In this document: piece after piece, positions 10,241 to 20,589 of the stretch
Layout of the letters: each line of letters opens with the position of its first letter
Position numbering within the stretch: the first letter of the stretch is position 1
Assembly: GCA_002457745.1 (NCBI GenBank)
Contig: NTKV01000006.1
Coordinates: forward strand, 1-34,451
Origin: SAR116 cluster bacterium MED-G06
Lineage (GTDB): Bacteria > Pseudomonadota > Alphaproteobacteria > Puniceispirillales > Puniceispirillaceae
Reading direction: 5' to 3'
DNA length: 34,451 nt
Made by a program: the position numbers and the translations under genes
The notes under the pieces: model-generated
Told to the model about the DNA's origin: nothing
Databases searched by the model: none
What the model saw: only the letters and a program-made list of their open reading frames with translations

Positions 10241-11455
10241 TCAGCGCAGCCGCGCTGTCTCGAACCTGCCGAAATCATTGCTGCGGATCAAGGTCTGCAG
10301 CTTGCCGACATAGGCGGTGCCGATTTCGGCGTAGCTGTCCATGAAATTCGCCAGCTGGAACCCCAGATCGCCACGTTTGCGCCCACGCATCATGCTGCGC
10401 CGTTCACGGAAGGTGGCGTAGCTTGGGTGGGTGTTCAGATTGTGCATATAGGCACGCACCGATCCAAACAGATTGGGAAAGCTTCGCACCACGGCCCGGC
10501 TGTTCGAGGCTTCGGCAGGTTTGATTCCGGCGCTGGCCTGCCAGGCCCATTGCCCGAACAGCGCATTGCCCTGACGCGCAAACCGCGAGGTGCCCCACCC
10601 GGACTCGATGGCAGCCTGCGCCAGCGCCAGTGATACCGGCACAAAATCGGCACGAACCAGAATATCGGACTCGACCTCGGCAAGGCTCAAACCATCTGTC
10701 TCGACACGATACAGCTTCGCCCAGCGTTCAAGCGCGGGGCGATCATTGGTTTTGGTGGCACGGCGGACAGCACTGCGGCGCTGCGCGATTTCCTCGTTCG
10801 CGGCGAGAATCAACGGCAGGGTGATGGCAATGAAACTGTCCTTCTGCTGCTGTACCGGAAGACCGGCATGCGAATCCGGAATGTGGCGGGTGAAGTCGCG
10901 GCTGACAATGACCGGCACCGGCGCGGTCTTTGGCACCGCAGGCAATCTGGCGGCGCGCGAGGCCATCTTCGGCTCAGGCTTGGGCTCTGGTGGCACGATG
11001 CGGGCGCGCACCGCCGGCTTCTCGGGAACGGGAACAGCCTTCAGCGCGGCAAGCTGCGTGCTGACATCCATGCTGTTCGGACCGCCACGCTCAGGGATTT
11101 CGGGCGTTGCCTTTACAGTCCGGGTTTTGACGGTGGAGGTGTCGGTGGACGGCGCTGCCGGATCGACCTCGGCCACCATCACCGGCGCCTCATCGACCTT
11201 CACCTTCGCCGGTTCCGATCCTGTCGGTGACGGGGTTGCGGCCAGTGTTTCGCCCTCATCCTGCGACGGCGTTACATAGGTCTCGCCGTCAGACAGAGGC
11301 TGCAGCACCTCGACCACGACCTGTTCCTCGCTGCCAAGCCATTGCGGCGGCTTCAGCTGGAACAGCCCAGGACCCATGATCCCGACGACCACAAAGACCA
11401 TCGCGGCGCGAAGAAGATGGTTGTTGTTGAGCGTTATTCCCGTCGTCTCGGACAC
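10241..11455 (-). CDS. Membrane-anchored glucosaminidase-domain (Bax-like) protein
   Basis: 404-aa ORF: N-terminal TM segment, Pro/Lys/Val-rich linker, C-terminal 'LALAQAAIESGWGTSRFARQGNALFGQWAW' characteristic of Bax/FlgJ-type glucosaminidase domains. Confidence 0.8.
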   Translation of the reverse strand: MSETTGITLNNNHLLRAAMVFVVVGIMGPGLFQLKPPQWLGSEEQVVVEVLQPLSDGETYVTPSQDEGETLAATPSPTGSEPAKVKVDEAPVMVAEVDPAAPSTDTSTVKTRTVKATPEIPERGGPNSMDVSTQLAALKAVPVPEKPAVRARIVPPEPKPEPKMASRAARLPAVPKTAPVPVIVSRDFTRHIPDSHAGLPVQQQKDSFIAITLPLILAANEEIAQRRSAVRRATKTNDRPALERWAKLYRVETDGLSLAEVESDILVRADFVPVSLALAQAAIESGWGTSRFARQGNALFGQWAWQASAGIKPAEASNSRAVVRSFPNLFGSVRAYMHNLNTHPSYATFRERRSMMRGRKRGDLGFQLANFMDSYAEIGTAYVGKLQTLIRSNDFGRFETARLR

Positions 11456-11521
11456 GGCTCACCCACTCGATGAATGCTGAAAGGCCGGGGCCGTGTCATC
11501 GGCCCCTGATGACACCCGCTC

Positions 11522-12076
11522 CTAGAGATCGGCGGCGCGGACCTCACGAACTTCGGGAATATAATGACGGAGCATGTTCTCGATGCCCATCTTCAGCGTC
11601 GCTGTCGAACTTGGACAGCCCTGGCATGCGCCGCGCATCTGCAAGGTGACGATCCCCTCGTCGAAGCCCTGGAACACGATATCACCGCCATCCATGGCCA
11701 CCGCCGGCCGCACCCGCGTGTCGAGGAGCTGCTTGATCTGACGGACAATGTCGTCCTCGTCCTCATCCTCGGCACCCGCATCGTCTGCCGACGCCTCGAC
11801 AACAGGCATGCCGGACGCATAATGCTCCATGATGCCAGCGAGGATCGATGGTTTCAGAGCAAACCAGTCAAGCGCCTCCTCCTTGGTTACGGCAACAAAG
11901 TCGCCACCAAGGAATACGCCACGCACACCATCGATCTGGAACAGGCGGCGCGCCAATGGCGAGCTTCCGGCACTGTCCTCTGCGGGAAAATCGGCTGTGC
12001 CACTGTCCATGACCGGCACGCCTGGAATGAATTTCAATGTCGCCGGGTTCGGTGTGTCCTGCGTCTGGATAAACAT
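11522..12076 (-). CDS. nfuA: NifU-like/Nfu Fe-S scaffold protein
   Basis: 184-aa ORF: MFIQTQDTPNPATLKFIPG N-terminal Nfu domain; 'VRPAVAMDGGDIVFQGF' and 'MRGACQGCPSSTATLKMGIENMLRHYIPEV' with CxxC. Confidence 0.9.
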   Translation of the reverse strand: MFIQTQDTPNPATLKFIPGVPVMDSGTADFPAEDSAGSSPLARRLFQIDGVRGVFLGGDFVAVTKEEALDWFALKPSILAGIMEHYASGMPVVEASADDAGAEDEDEDDIVRQIKQLLDTRVRPAVAMDGGDIVFQGFDEGIVTLQMRGACQGCPSSTATLKMGIENMLRHYIPEVREVRAADL

Positions 12077-12125
12077 TTTTTATGTCCCTCAAGGCTCGGA
12101 ATCAGGATAGGGCTTGATCAGGCTA

Positions 12126-12143
12126 CCGGCGACATCTCGCCGG
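12126..12143. other. Perfect hairpin upstream of nfuA
   Basis: CCGGCGA-catc-TCGCCGG: 7-bp perfect stem, 4-nt loop. Confidence 0.65.
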
Positions 12144-12160
12144 CCAGTCTGGACCAGCGG

Positions 12161-12196
12161 ATTACGCGATTCATTACGCGATGCATTACGCCACGC
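12161..12196. repeat. Short tandem repeat, 3 x 12 bp, upstream of nfuA
   Basis: attacgcgattc / attacgcgatgc / attacgccacgc. Confidence 0.8.
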
Positions 12197-12306
12197 AGGT
12201 AAGCCGTCCATGATAAGGTGTTTGCCCTAATATGGAATTAACACTAGCACATTTCGATGGCCGACTTGTGTGAAAATTTTGTCTTTACACCCTGTGGGCC
12301 AGCCGA

Positions 12307-13374
12307 TCAGCGATTGCCTGCCCCCAGAAACCCAACAATATCGTTCACCTGATCGATGATCGGGGCGGCGATGGCCTCGGCCCGCGCGGCGCCATCAGCA
12401 AGGATTGCATCGATATCGCCGGGGTTTGCCAGAAGCGCGCGCATGCGCGCGCCCATCGGGGCAAGTCTGGAGACGGCCAGATCGGCAAGCGCCGGTTTGA
12501 AGTCGCCAAACCCTCTGCCCCCAAATTCAGACAGCACCGCATCGACATCACTGTCAGCAAGGGCCGCATAGATACCAACAAGGTTCTGCGCCTCGCCGCG
12601 GCCTGCAAGACCGGCAGCCTCAGAAGGCAGCGCGTCGGGGTCGGTCTTCGCCTTGCGAATCTTCTGGGCAATCAGGTCGGCATCATCGGTCAGATTGATC
12701 CGCGAATTGTCAGACGCATCCGATTTGCTCATTTTCGAGTTGCCGTCGCGAAGGCTCATCACCCGCGTCGCACTCCCGAAAATCTGCGGTTCGGGAAGCG
12801 GGAAGAAGGGCACATCGAACGCCATGTTGAAGGACTGCGCGATATCGCGGGTCAGTTCAAGATGCTGCTTCTGGTCCTCACCGACCGGAACATGGGTGGC
12901 GCGATAGGCCAGAATGTCAGCCGCCATCAATGTCGGATAGGAATAGAGGCCGACGGTGGCGTTTTCACGGTTCTTGCCGGCCTTTTCCTTGAACTGTGTC
13001 ATCCGGTTCAGCCAGCCAAGCCGTGCGATGCAGTTGAAGACCCAGGCAAGCTGCGAATGCTGCGGCACACAGGACTGGTTGAACAGGATCGAGCGTTCCG
13101 GCGAAATGCCGGCAGCCAGCAGACTTGCGGCGACCTCGCGTGTGCTCTGGCGCAATGCCTTGGGGTCCTGCGGCACGGTGATGGCGTGGAGATCGACCAC
13201 GCAATAGATCGATTCAAAATTGTCCTGCAGTGTCACCCAGTTGCGGATCGCCCCGAGATAATTGCCAAGATGCAGGTTTCCGGTTGGCTGAATGCCGGAG
13301 AAAATCCGGTTCTCAGGCATGGGAGGGATGCTTGTCATGGTCCGGTCTCTTTGTCGCGCTACGGGACGGTTCAA
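12307..13374 (-). CDS. trpS: Tryptophanyl-tRNA synthetase
   Basis: '[25 protein letters not shown]' (HIGH-type region) and '[15 protein letters not shown]' (KMSKS). The start may be the internal Met of [10 protein letters not shown]. Confidence 0.96.
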   Translation of the reverse strand: MNRPVARQRDRTMTSIPPMPENRIFSGIQPTGNLHLGNYLGAIRNWVTLQDNFESIYCVVDLHAITVPQDPKALRQSTREVAASLLAAGISPERSILFNQSCVPQHSQLAWVFNCIARLGWLNRMTQFKEKAGKNRENATVGLYSYPTLMAADILAYRATHVPVGEDQKQHLELTRDIAQSFNMAFDVPFFPLPEPQIFGSATRVMSLRDGNSKMSKSDASDNSRINLTDDADLIAQKIRKAKTDPDALPSEAAGLAGRGEAQNLVGIYAALADSDVDAVLSEFGGRGFGDFKPALADLAVSRLAPMGARMRALLANPGDIDAILADGAARAEAIAAPIIDQVNDIVGFLGAGNR

Positions 13375-13427
13375 TCACGCGAGCGTTATGATGGCTGGCG
13401 CCGCACGGGTCAAGCCCAAGCCCTCGG

Positions 13428-14954
13428 CTAGCGCCGCAACAGATGCCGCGGCACCGCGCCGATAACAAGGGCGACCATGACATAGATCGCCCCGCCGCCA
13501 CCGACCAGGAGGGCCAGCCTGACAACGCCGGGAAGGGTGTCTGTGATGTCCTTCGCCACAAAAAGTACCAGTGCCATCACCGCCGTCGCACCCAGAATGC
13601 GGACCGATGCACCACCAGGCGGCAGGCCGAGTGATCTGCCACGGGCAAGGGCCACTGCCAGCGCTGTCGCGGCAACAAAGCCTGATGCCGACGTCGCCAG
13701 CGCCAGACCGACATGTCCAAGCACCGGCATCAGGCTGAGCGACAGGGCGATGTTTGTGGTCACTGCCACCACCGATACGCCAAGCACAAATCCGGGGCGT
13801 CCATCAGCATAGAAGGCGGGTTGCAGGATCTTGACCATGACATGCGCCGGCATGCCGATGGCATAGGCGGCAAGCGCCGCCGCGGTTGCTGTCACCGCGG
13901 CACTGGTGAAGGCACCATGCTGGAACAGTCCCGCAATGATCTGCGGGGCGATGATGATGAGTGCCGCCGCCGCAGGAAGAACCAGAAACGCCGCCAGCTG
14001 GATCGCATCGGCAACCGATTGCCGTGCCGCGTCACGCTCGCCGCCACGAAGCTGCGCCGACAGGCGCGGCAACAGGGCTGTGCCAAGCGCGATCCCGATC
14101 ACGCCAAGCGGCAGCTGCGCCAGCCTGTCGGCAAAATAGAGCCAGGAAATTGCGCCAACCGGCAATAGCGAGGCCAGCACCAGATCGACAATGAGGTTCA
14201 CCTGCATGATGATGGCGCCGGCCGAGGCAACGGTGAATTTCTTCCACATGCGCCGGATCGCGGCACCGAAACGCGGCAGCCGCCATCGCGGCATCCGCCC
14301 CGCCCGGCGCAGCATGATGGCCATCGCGGCAAGCTGCAGGATGCCAGCCAGGATCAACGCCGTGGCCAGCGGCATTGCGCGCTCCACCGCCAGCCAGCCG
14401 GTCGCCACCGGGATCACCAGCGCACCACCAACAAGGCACAGGTTGAACAGCACCGGCATGGCCGCCGCCATCATGAAACGTCCCTCGGCATTGGCGATGG
14501 CCGACCAGAAGGCAACAAGCGAGATCATTGGCAGATAGGGAAAGCTGACCCGCGCCAGCGTGACTGCTGCGGTCATACGCTCTGGCGTGTCGGCAAAGCC
14601 CGGCGCCAGAACAGAAATCACCGCCGGCATGAAGATCTCGCCAAGCACGACAAGCGTCACAAGCACCAGCATCAGCGTTGTCTGCGTTTCGCCGGCCAGG
14701 TCGCCTGCCGCTGCCGCGCCGTCCTGCTGCCGCGCTTCGGTATAGGCCGGCACAAAGGCGTTGGCCATTGCCCCCTCGGCGGTCAGCCGCCGGAACATGT
14801 TTGGAAGCTTCAGCGCGACGAGAAAGGCATCCGCCGCCGGGCCAGCCCCCAGAAAGGCGGCAAAGACGATGTCACGCAGAAAGCCGAGGACGCGGCTGAT
14901 CGCGGTCAGCCCCCCGATCTGACGAAAAGCCCCGGCAAGCGATGGCGCGCTCAT
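13428..14954 (-). CDS. murJ: Lipid II flippase MurJ (MviN)
   Basis: 508-aa multi-pass ORF: 'SRVLGFLRDIVFAAFLGAGPAADAFLVALKLPNMFRRLTAEGAMANAFVPAY'. Confidence 0.95.
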   Translation of the reverse strand: MSAPSLAGAFRQIGGLTAISRVLGFLRDIVFAAFLGAGPAADAFLVALKLPNMFRRLTAEGAMANAFVPAYTEARQQDGAAAAGDLAGETQTTLMLVLVTLVVLGEIFMPAVISVLAPGFADTPERMTAAVTLARVSFPYLPMISLVAFWSAIANAEGRFMMAAAMPVLFNLCLVGGALVIPVATGWLAVERAMPLATALILAGILQLAAMAIMLRRAGRMPRWRLPRFGAAIRRMWKKFTVASAGAIIMQVNLIVDLVLASLLPVGAISWLYFADRLAQLPLGVIGIALGTALLPRLSAQLRGGERDAARQSVADAIQLAAFLVLPAAAALIIIAPQIIAGLFQHGAFTSAAVTATAAALAAYAIGMPAHVMVKILQPAFYADGRPGFVLGVSVVAVTTNIALSLSLMPVLGHVGLALATSASGFVAATALAVALARGRSLGLPPGGASVRILGATAVMALVLFVAKDITDTLPGVVRLALLVGGGGAIYVMVALVIGAVPRHLLRR

Positions 14955-17734
14955 TCAGCTGCCTCTTCCACCTTGTCGAAAGCCGCCAGCAGCCGGTCGC
15001 GGATCGTGTCGAGACGCGCCTCATTGTGAATCTGCAGCCCGAACAGATCCTTCACATAAAACACGTCCACCACCCGCTCGCCATAGGTGGATACGGTCGC
15101 CGTCTGGATCTGCAGGCCAAGGTCGGCAAGCGTATGGGTCAGCCGGTGGAGGAGGCCCGGGAAATCACGTCCGTTCACCTCGATCACAGTATGGGAGGAA
15201 CTGATCCTGTTTGACAGGATCACACGTGAGGGCACCGGCAGGTGACGCACCCGCTCCGGCAGGCTCTGCCAGCGGTCACGAAGTGCCGCCTGCGGACGGA
15301 GCGTGCCGGTCACCGCCTTTTCGATGCTGGCACGCAGGCGGTCCAGAAGGCGCCGGTCACTGACAAGTTCGTTGTTGTCTGTCTGCAGCTGGAACACATC
15401 AAGGATGGTGCCGTCGGCACAGGTGGTGATGCGGGCGCCAGCGATATTGATGCCAAGCCCGGCCACAGCTCCGGCAACACGCGAGAACAATCCCGCATCA
15501 TCAACCGTCAGCAATGTCAGCTCGGTGACCTTGCGATCCTCAACCTGCCTGAAATCGGCAAGAAGCGGCACATCCATGGCGCGAAAGGTTCTGCCAAGAT
15601 CGGCATGGAGGAGATGGGATTCGGTGTCAAAACTGTTCCAGTAGGTGCGCGGCAGCATCGCCGCATAGGTCTCGAACGCCTCGTCTGTCCAGTCTGCCAG
15701 CCGCTCCCGTGCCGCCAGCTTTGCCGCTTCGGCGTTGCCGGATGCAATCACCGCGGCATCGGCACCCCGCAGCACGGCATCGGTCTGGTTGTAGAGGTCG
15801 CGCATCAGCGCCGCCTTCCAGCCATTCCAGATGGTCGGCCCGACTCCGCGGATGTCAGCCACCGTGAGCACCAGCAGAAGCTTGAGACGCTCCGGCGACT
15901 GCACAATGGCGGCGAAATCATCGATGGTCTTCGGATCATTCAGGTCATAGCGGAAGGCTGTCTTGCTCATCACAAGGTGATGGCGGACCAGCCAGCTGAC
16001 TGTCTCGGTCTCCTCCTGGCTGAGGCCAAGACGCGGGCACAGCTCCAGCGCCAGCTCGGCACCAAGTTCGGAATGGTCGCCGTCACGGCCCTTGGCGATA
16101 TCATGGAGGAGCGCCGAAACATACAGCACCTGACGCGACTCGATTTCCGGCATCACTCTGGTCGCCACCGGCGCGGTCTCGGCAAGCGCCCCGGTCTCGA
16201 TCTGATGCAGCACCCCGATCACCTTGATGGTATGCTCATCCACCGTATAGCTGTGATACATGTCGAACTGCATCATCGCGACGATCTTGCCAAAATCGGG
16301 AAGGAAGCGGCCCAGAACGCCACTTTCATTCATCAGACGCAGGATCCGTTCCGGATTGCGGCGCGACGTCAGAATGGCGAGAAACTCGGCCGCCGCCGCA
16401 GGATCATGGCGGGTGGCGTTGCCAAGTGCCGGCAGCCCGCGGGTAATCCGCTGCAGCGCCTGTGGATGGACATCGGCATTCTGCTCCAGCGCCAGCTTGA
16501 AGATGCTCAGCATGCGCAACGGCTCGTCACGGAACATCAGCGCCTGATCGAGATTGATCCGCCCGGCGCGGACGGCAAACGGGCCAAAATGCTGTCCAGG
16601 ACGAAAATCCTCGGCAAGCATGAGCCGCCTTTTGCGGAAATCGGTCTCCATCGCGGCACAGATGATCCGGGTGAGATTGCCGACATCGCGCGCCGCCAGA
16701 TAATAGCGCTTCATGAATCGCTCGACACCGCGCATGCTGCCACGCGCCGCGAATCCCATGCGCGGCGCAATCGCCATCTGCGCATCAAAATCCAGCCGCT
16801 CCTCCGGGCGCCCGGCCAGAAGATGAAGATGACAGCGTACGGTCCAGAGGAACCGCTGCGCGGCAGCGAAGCGGCGGGCCTCGGTCTCGCGCAGAATGCC
16901 CTTTTCGACAATGTCCACGATGCTGTCGGCGCGATAGGCGAATTTGGCAATCCAGAACAGCGTGTGGAGGTCGCGAAGCCCGCCCTTGCCTTCCTTGATG
17001 TTCGGCTCCACCACATAGCGCGTGGCACCGTGCTTCTGGTGACGGGCATCACGTTCGGCAAGTTTTGCCTCGACAAAATCGGCAGGCTTAAGGCGTGCCA
17101 CCTCGCGCCTGAAGGCTGTTTCCAGTTTCCTGTAAAGCGCCACATCACCAGAGATGAACCGCATCTCCAACAGCCCGGTCAGGATCGTATGGTCCTCGCG
17201 CGAGGCGCGGATGGTGTCGGTGACCGTGCGCTTGGCATGACCAACCTTCAACCCCAGATCCCACAGCAGATAGAGAAGCTGTTCGACAATGACATCCGCC
17301 TGGCTGTCGCGCTCACCGGCTGTCAGCACCAGAAGATCGATATCGGACAGGGGCGCAAGTTCACCGCGGCCATAACCGCCAACCGCGACCAGCGCCAGGC
17401 CTTTACCACGATGATAGCTGCTCAGCCGTGTCAGAAGCGCTGACAGAATCTGGTCCATGCCAACCGAGTGTCTGCCAACATAGACGGCGCCGTCGCGGTC
17501 GGCCTCGAATCCGGCGGCAATGGCATCCTTCATATCCTTGTGAAGGGCTTTGGCCGCGCTCAGCAGGCTGCTGCGAAATCTGGCATCGCTGCTGTCATCA
17601 ACATTGTCCAGGGCAGCGTCGAGACGCGCTTCGGAGATCGGCCGCATCGCGTCTGAAAGCGCCGCATCGAGCGGCTGGATCCATTGCCGCCATTGGGTGA
17701 TCTCGGGGGATGGACCGGCGGTCTGGCGTGTCAT
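14951..17734 (-). CDS. glnD: PII uridylyltransferase / uridylyl-removing enzyme
   Basis: 927-aa ORF with nucleotidyltransferase motif 'AVGGYGRGELAPLSDIDLLVL', HD-domain 'HDIAKGRDGDHSELGA' and C-terminal ACT repeats. Confidence 0.96.
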   Translation of the reverse strand: MTRQTAGPSPEITQWRQWIQPLDAALSDAMRPISEARLDAALDNVDDSSDARFRSSLLSAAKALHKDMKDAIAAGFEADRDGAVYVGRHSVGMDQILSALLTRLSSYHRGKGLALVAVGGYGRGELAPLSDIDLLVLTAGERDSQADVIVEQLLYLLWDLGLKVGHAKRTVTDTIRASREDHTILTGLLEMRFISGDVALYRKLETAFRREVARLKPADFVEAKLAERDARHQKHGATRYVVEPNIKEGKGGLRDLHTLFWIAKFAYRADSIVDIVEKGILRETEARRFAAAQRFLWTVRCHLHLLAGRPEERLDFDAQMAIAPRMGFAARGSMRGVERFMKRYYLAARDVGNLTRIICAAMETDFRKRRLMLAEDFRPGQHFGPFAVRAGRINLDQALMFRDEPLRMLSIFKLALEQNADVHPQALQRITRGLPALGNATRHDPAAAAEFLAILTSRRNPERILRLMNESGVLGRFLPDFGKIVAMMQFDMYHSYTVDEHTIKVIGVLHQIETGALAETAPVATRVMPEIESRQVLYVSALLHDIAKGRDGDHSELGAELALELCPRLGLSQEETETVSWLVRHHLVMSKTAFRYDLNDPKTIDDFAAIVQSPERLKLLLVLTVADIRGVGPTIWNGWKAALMRDLYNQTDAVLRGADAAVIASGNAEAAKLAARERLADWTDEAFETYAAMLPRTYWNSFDTESHLLHADLGRTFRAMDVPLLADFRQVEDRKVTELTLLTVDDAGLFSRVAGAVAGLGINIAGARITTCADGTILDVFQLQTDNNELVSDRRLLDRLRASIEKAVTGTLRPQAALRDRWQSLPERVRHLPVPSRVILSNRISSSHTVIEVNGRDFPGLLHRLTHTLADLGLQIQTATVSTYGERVVDVFYVKDLFGLQIHNEARLDTIRDRLLAAFDKVEEAAE

Positions 17735-20436
17735 CTGTCTCCCTCCGTCTTTGGCGACAACAGGTCACGAAGCTCATAAAGAAGTTCCAGCGCGTCACGT
17801 GGGGCCAGCATATCAGGATTGATTGTCTGCAGCCTGTCACGAAGCGGGTCACTGACCGGCGCGGAGGGGACAGACGCGCTGAAATCCTGTTCGAACAACG
17901 GCAGTTCCGATGCCAGCTTGCCAGCGTCGATCACCCCATGGCCACCTGACTCCATTTCGGCAAGAAGCGCCTGCGCCCGGCCCGTCACAGCGGCCGGAAG
18001 TCCGGCAAGCCGTGCCACATGAACACCATATGACCGGTCTGCCGCACCATCGATCACCTGATGGAGGAAAATGATCTCGCCGTCCCATTCGCGCACCTTC
18101 ATCGAATGGCAGGACAGCCTTTCCAGGTCGCTGCGAAGGTTGGTCAGCTCGTGATAATGGGTGGCGAACAGGGTCCGGCAGCGGTTCACCTGATGAAGAT
18201 GTTCAAGGCTGGCCCAGGCAATCGCCAACCCGTCATAGGTGGCCGTGCCGCGACCAATCTCATCGAGAATGACGAATGACCTGTCTGTCGCCCGGTTCAG
18301 GATGGCGGCGGTTTCCACCATTTCGACCATGAAGGTTGAGCGGCCACGAGCCAGATCATCCGCCGCGCCTACACGGCTGAACATGCGGTCTATGACACCG
18401 ATGCTGCACCGTTCCGCCGGCACGAACAGGCCGGCCTGGGCCATGATGGCGATATGGGCATTCTGCCGCAGAAAAGTTGATTTGCCGGCCATATTGGGGC
18501 CGGTGATAAGCCAGATATCGCCACCGTCGCCGAGCTGGCAGTCATTCGGAATGAAACTTTCCCCGGCAGGCAGCATGGTTTCGATCACCGCATGCCGCCC
18601 GCGAATGACCTCAAAGCTGACATCGTCGCGGATCTCCGGACGGCAGCAGGACCGGCGGGCCGCCAGCGCCGCGGATGCCAGCGCGACATCGATCGCGGCA
18701 ATGGCCTGTGCCGCCGCTGAAAGGCTGTCCGCCGCCTCCAGAACGGCTGCCCGCAGCCTGTCGAAAATCTCCATCTCGCGGGCCTGTGCCCGGTCTGCCG
18801 CCGTCGACAGGTCGCGCTCGAGTTCGGCAAGCTCGGTGGTGGTGAACCGCACCGTCTGCGCTGTTGTCTGGCGGTGGATGAACGCCTCATCCTGCATCAG
18901 ACGTTCGGCATGATTGTTCCGGACATCGACATGATAGCCGAGGACATTGTTGTGCTTGACCTTCAGCGAGGCGATGCCGGTCGCCTCGATATAGCGTTGC
19001 TGCAGGGCGGCAATCAGCCTTCGGCTTTCATCACGAAGGGCCCGAAGCTCATCGAGCGCGGTGTCATATCCGGACCTGACAAAGCCACCATCGCGGGCCA
19101 GAAGCGGCACGTCGTCGGCAAGCGCGGGTGTCAGCTCCGCGGCCAGCGATGACGGTGCCATGATCGCGGCGTAGAGGGCCGCAAGGTCGGCCGGCTCGCT
19201 TGTCAGCTGATCCGCCCCGACTGTTCCGGAAGTGGCGCGCCCGACCATGTCGGCGGCGGTGCGAAGCGCTTCGGCAAGCGCCTTCAGGTCGCGCGGGCCA
19301 CCATGCCCCATCGACAGTCGCGATAAGGCCCGGTCAATGTCGGCAAGCCCTTTCATCGCCCGGCGCAGCTCGTCACACAGGTCGGGCTGCCGCAGATACC
19401 AGGCGACCAGATCAAGCCGCCTGTTGATGGCACCCTGATCGGCAAGCGGCGCACCGATCCGTGCCGCCAGCAACCTGCCGCCGGCGGCGCTGACCGTCAT
19501 GTCAATGGCGGCAAGAAGGCTGCCGCGGGTCTCACCTGACAGGGTGCGGGTGATTTCCAGTGACCTGCGGGTGGCCTGGTCGATTTCCATATAGCCTGTT
19601 TCGGTCACCGCCTGGATCGGACGAAGCCGTGGCATGTTGCCCTTTTGCGTCAGCTCGATATAGCCGAGGAGGGCGCCGGCAGCGGCCAGCATCGGGCGCG
19701 AGAACTGGCCGTATCCGTCAAGGCTGGCAACCCGGTAATAGCTGCACAGCGACCGCTGGCCAGCAGCGGAATCAAACAGGGACGGTGCCTGCTCGGTCAT
19801 GCAGGTGCCAAGGGTGCCGAGGGTGCCAATGGTACCAAGGATCTCCGGGACCTCATGGCCTGACGGGACCACCAGCTCGGCCGGCATCAGCATCGCCAGC
19901 AGGCTCTCCAGCCGCTCTGGCGCGATATCCTGAACCGCAAAGTCGCCAGTTGACATGTCGGCCCAGGCAAGCGCCAGCGCGCCGCCAGACTGGCCAACTG
20001 CTGCCAGATAGTTGTGCGACCGGGCGGGGAGCAGATCATCCTCGGTCAGCGTGCCCGGGGTCAGGATCCGGATCACCTCGCGGCGCAACGGACCCTTTCC
20101 GCCACGCGCCTTCTGCTGTTCCGGGTCCTCGGCCTGCTCACAGATGGCAACACGGTGGCCAGCACCAATCAGCCGCGCCAGATAGCCATCCACCGCATGC
20201 ACCGGCACCCCGCACATCGGAATGTCATCGCCATCGCTCTTGCCGCGTTTGGTCAGGGTGATGCCAAGCACGGCCGCGCCGATTTCGGCATCCTCGAAAA
20301 ACATCTCGTAGAAGTCGCCCATACGGTAGAAAAGCAGGGCGTCAGGGTGCGCCTCCTTGACCTGCATATATTGCGCGATCATCGGTGTTGGCGTCTTTAC
20401 TTTTGCAGCGCTTGGTGGTGAGATTGGCGGCGTCAT
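17731..20436 (-). CDS. mutS: DNA mismatch repair protein MutS
   Basis: 901-aa ORF: 'TPMIAQYMQVKEAHPDALLFYRMGDFYEMFFEDA', Walker A 'TGPNMAGKSTFLRQNA', 'FVILDEIGRGTATYDGLAIAWA'. Confidence 0.98.
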   Translation of the reverse strand: MTPPISPPSAAKVKTPTPMIAQYMQVKEAHPDALLFYRMGDFYEMFFEDAEIGAAVLGITLTKRGKSDGDDIPMCGVPVHAVDGYLARLIGAGHRVAICEQAEDPEQQKARGGKGPLRREVIRILTPGTLTEDDLLPARSHNYLAAVGQSGGALALAWADMSTGDFAVQDIAPERLESLLAMLMPAELVVPSGHEVPEILGTIGTLGTLGTCMTEQAPSLFDSAAGQRSLCSYYRVASLDGYGQFSRPMLAAAGALLGYIELTQKGNMPRLRPIQAVTETGYMEIDQATRRSLEITRTLSGETRGSLLAAIDMTVSAAGGRLLAARIGAPLADQGAINRRLDLVAWYLRQPDLCDELRRAMKGLADIDRALSRLSMGHGGPRDLKALAEALRTAADMVGRATSGTVGADQLTSEPADLAALYAAIMAPSSLAAELTPALADDVPLLARDGGFVRSGYDTALDELRALRDESRRLIAALQQRYIEATGIASLKVKHNNVLGYHVDVRNNHAERLMQDEAFIHRQTTAQTVRFTTTELAELERDLSTAADRAQAREMEIFDRLRAAVLEAADSLSAAAQAIAAIDVALASAALAARRSCCRPEIRDDVSFEVIRGRHAVIETMLPAGESFIPNDCQLGDGGDIWLITGPNMAGKSTFLRQNAHIAIMAQAGLFVPAERCSIGVIDRMFSRVGAADDLARGRSTFMVEMVETAAILNRATDRSFVILDEIGRGTATYDGLAIAWASLEHLHQVNRCRTLFATHYHELTNLRSDLERLSCHSMKVREWDGEIIFLHQVIDGAADRSYGVHVARLAGLPAAVTGRAQALLAEMESGGHGVIDAGKLASELPLFEQDFSASVPSAPVSDPLRDRLQTINPDMLAPRDALELLYELRDLLSPKTEGDR
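19804..19839. repeat. In-frame 4 x 9-bp tandem repeat inside mutS
   Basis: ggtgccaag/ggtgccgag/ggtgccaat/ggtaccaag, encoding LGT-IGT-LGT-LGT on the minus strand. Confidence 0.85.
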
Positions 20437-20589
20437 GTTAGTCCTTAGGTTACCCCCGCGGCATGTTAGCAGGTGAGGGTACCAATGTTACAGAAATCCG
20501 CTACCTTTAGGTCTGGCCGGATGTATCCGTCCGAACCGTCGCCTGTTGCGCACGCCCATTGAACGAATGAAAAATGAATAGCCGGTGTT

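Noticed and set aside
12250-12295. GTGT...ACAC pairing with AAAATTTT downstream of trpS considered as a terminator
   Set aside because: Only a 4-bp outer stem with mismatches, no GC-rich stem and no proper T-tract.
15242-17443. 733-aa plus-strand ORF opposite glnD
   Set aside because: Antisense frame of a clearly recognisable glnD, with no domain-like motifs and atypical composition.
20434-20483. Repeated CATGTTAG and an imperfect GGTTACCC...GGGTACC inverted repeat in the mutS-maeB divergent region
   Set aside because: Too short and imperfect to separate from chance. Could only be revisited with comparative data.
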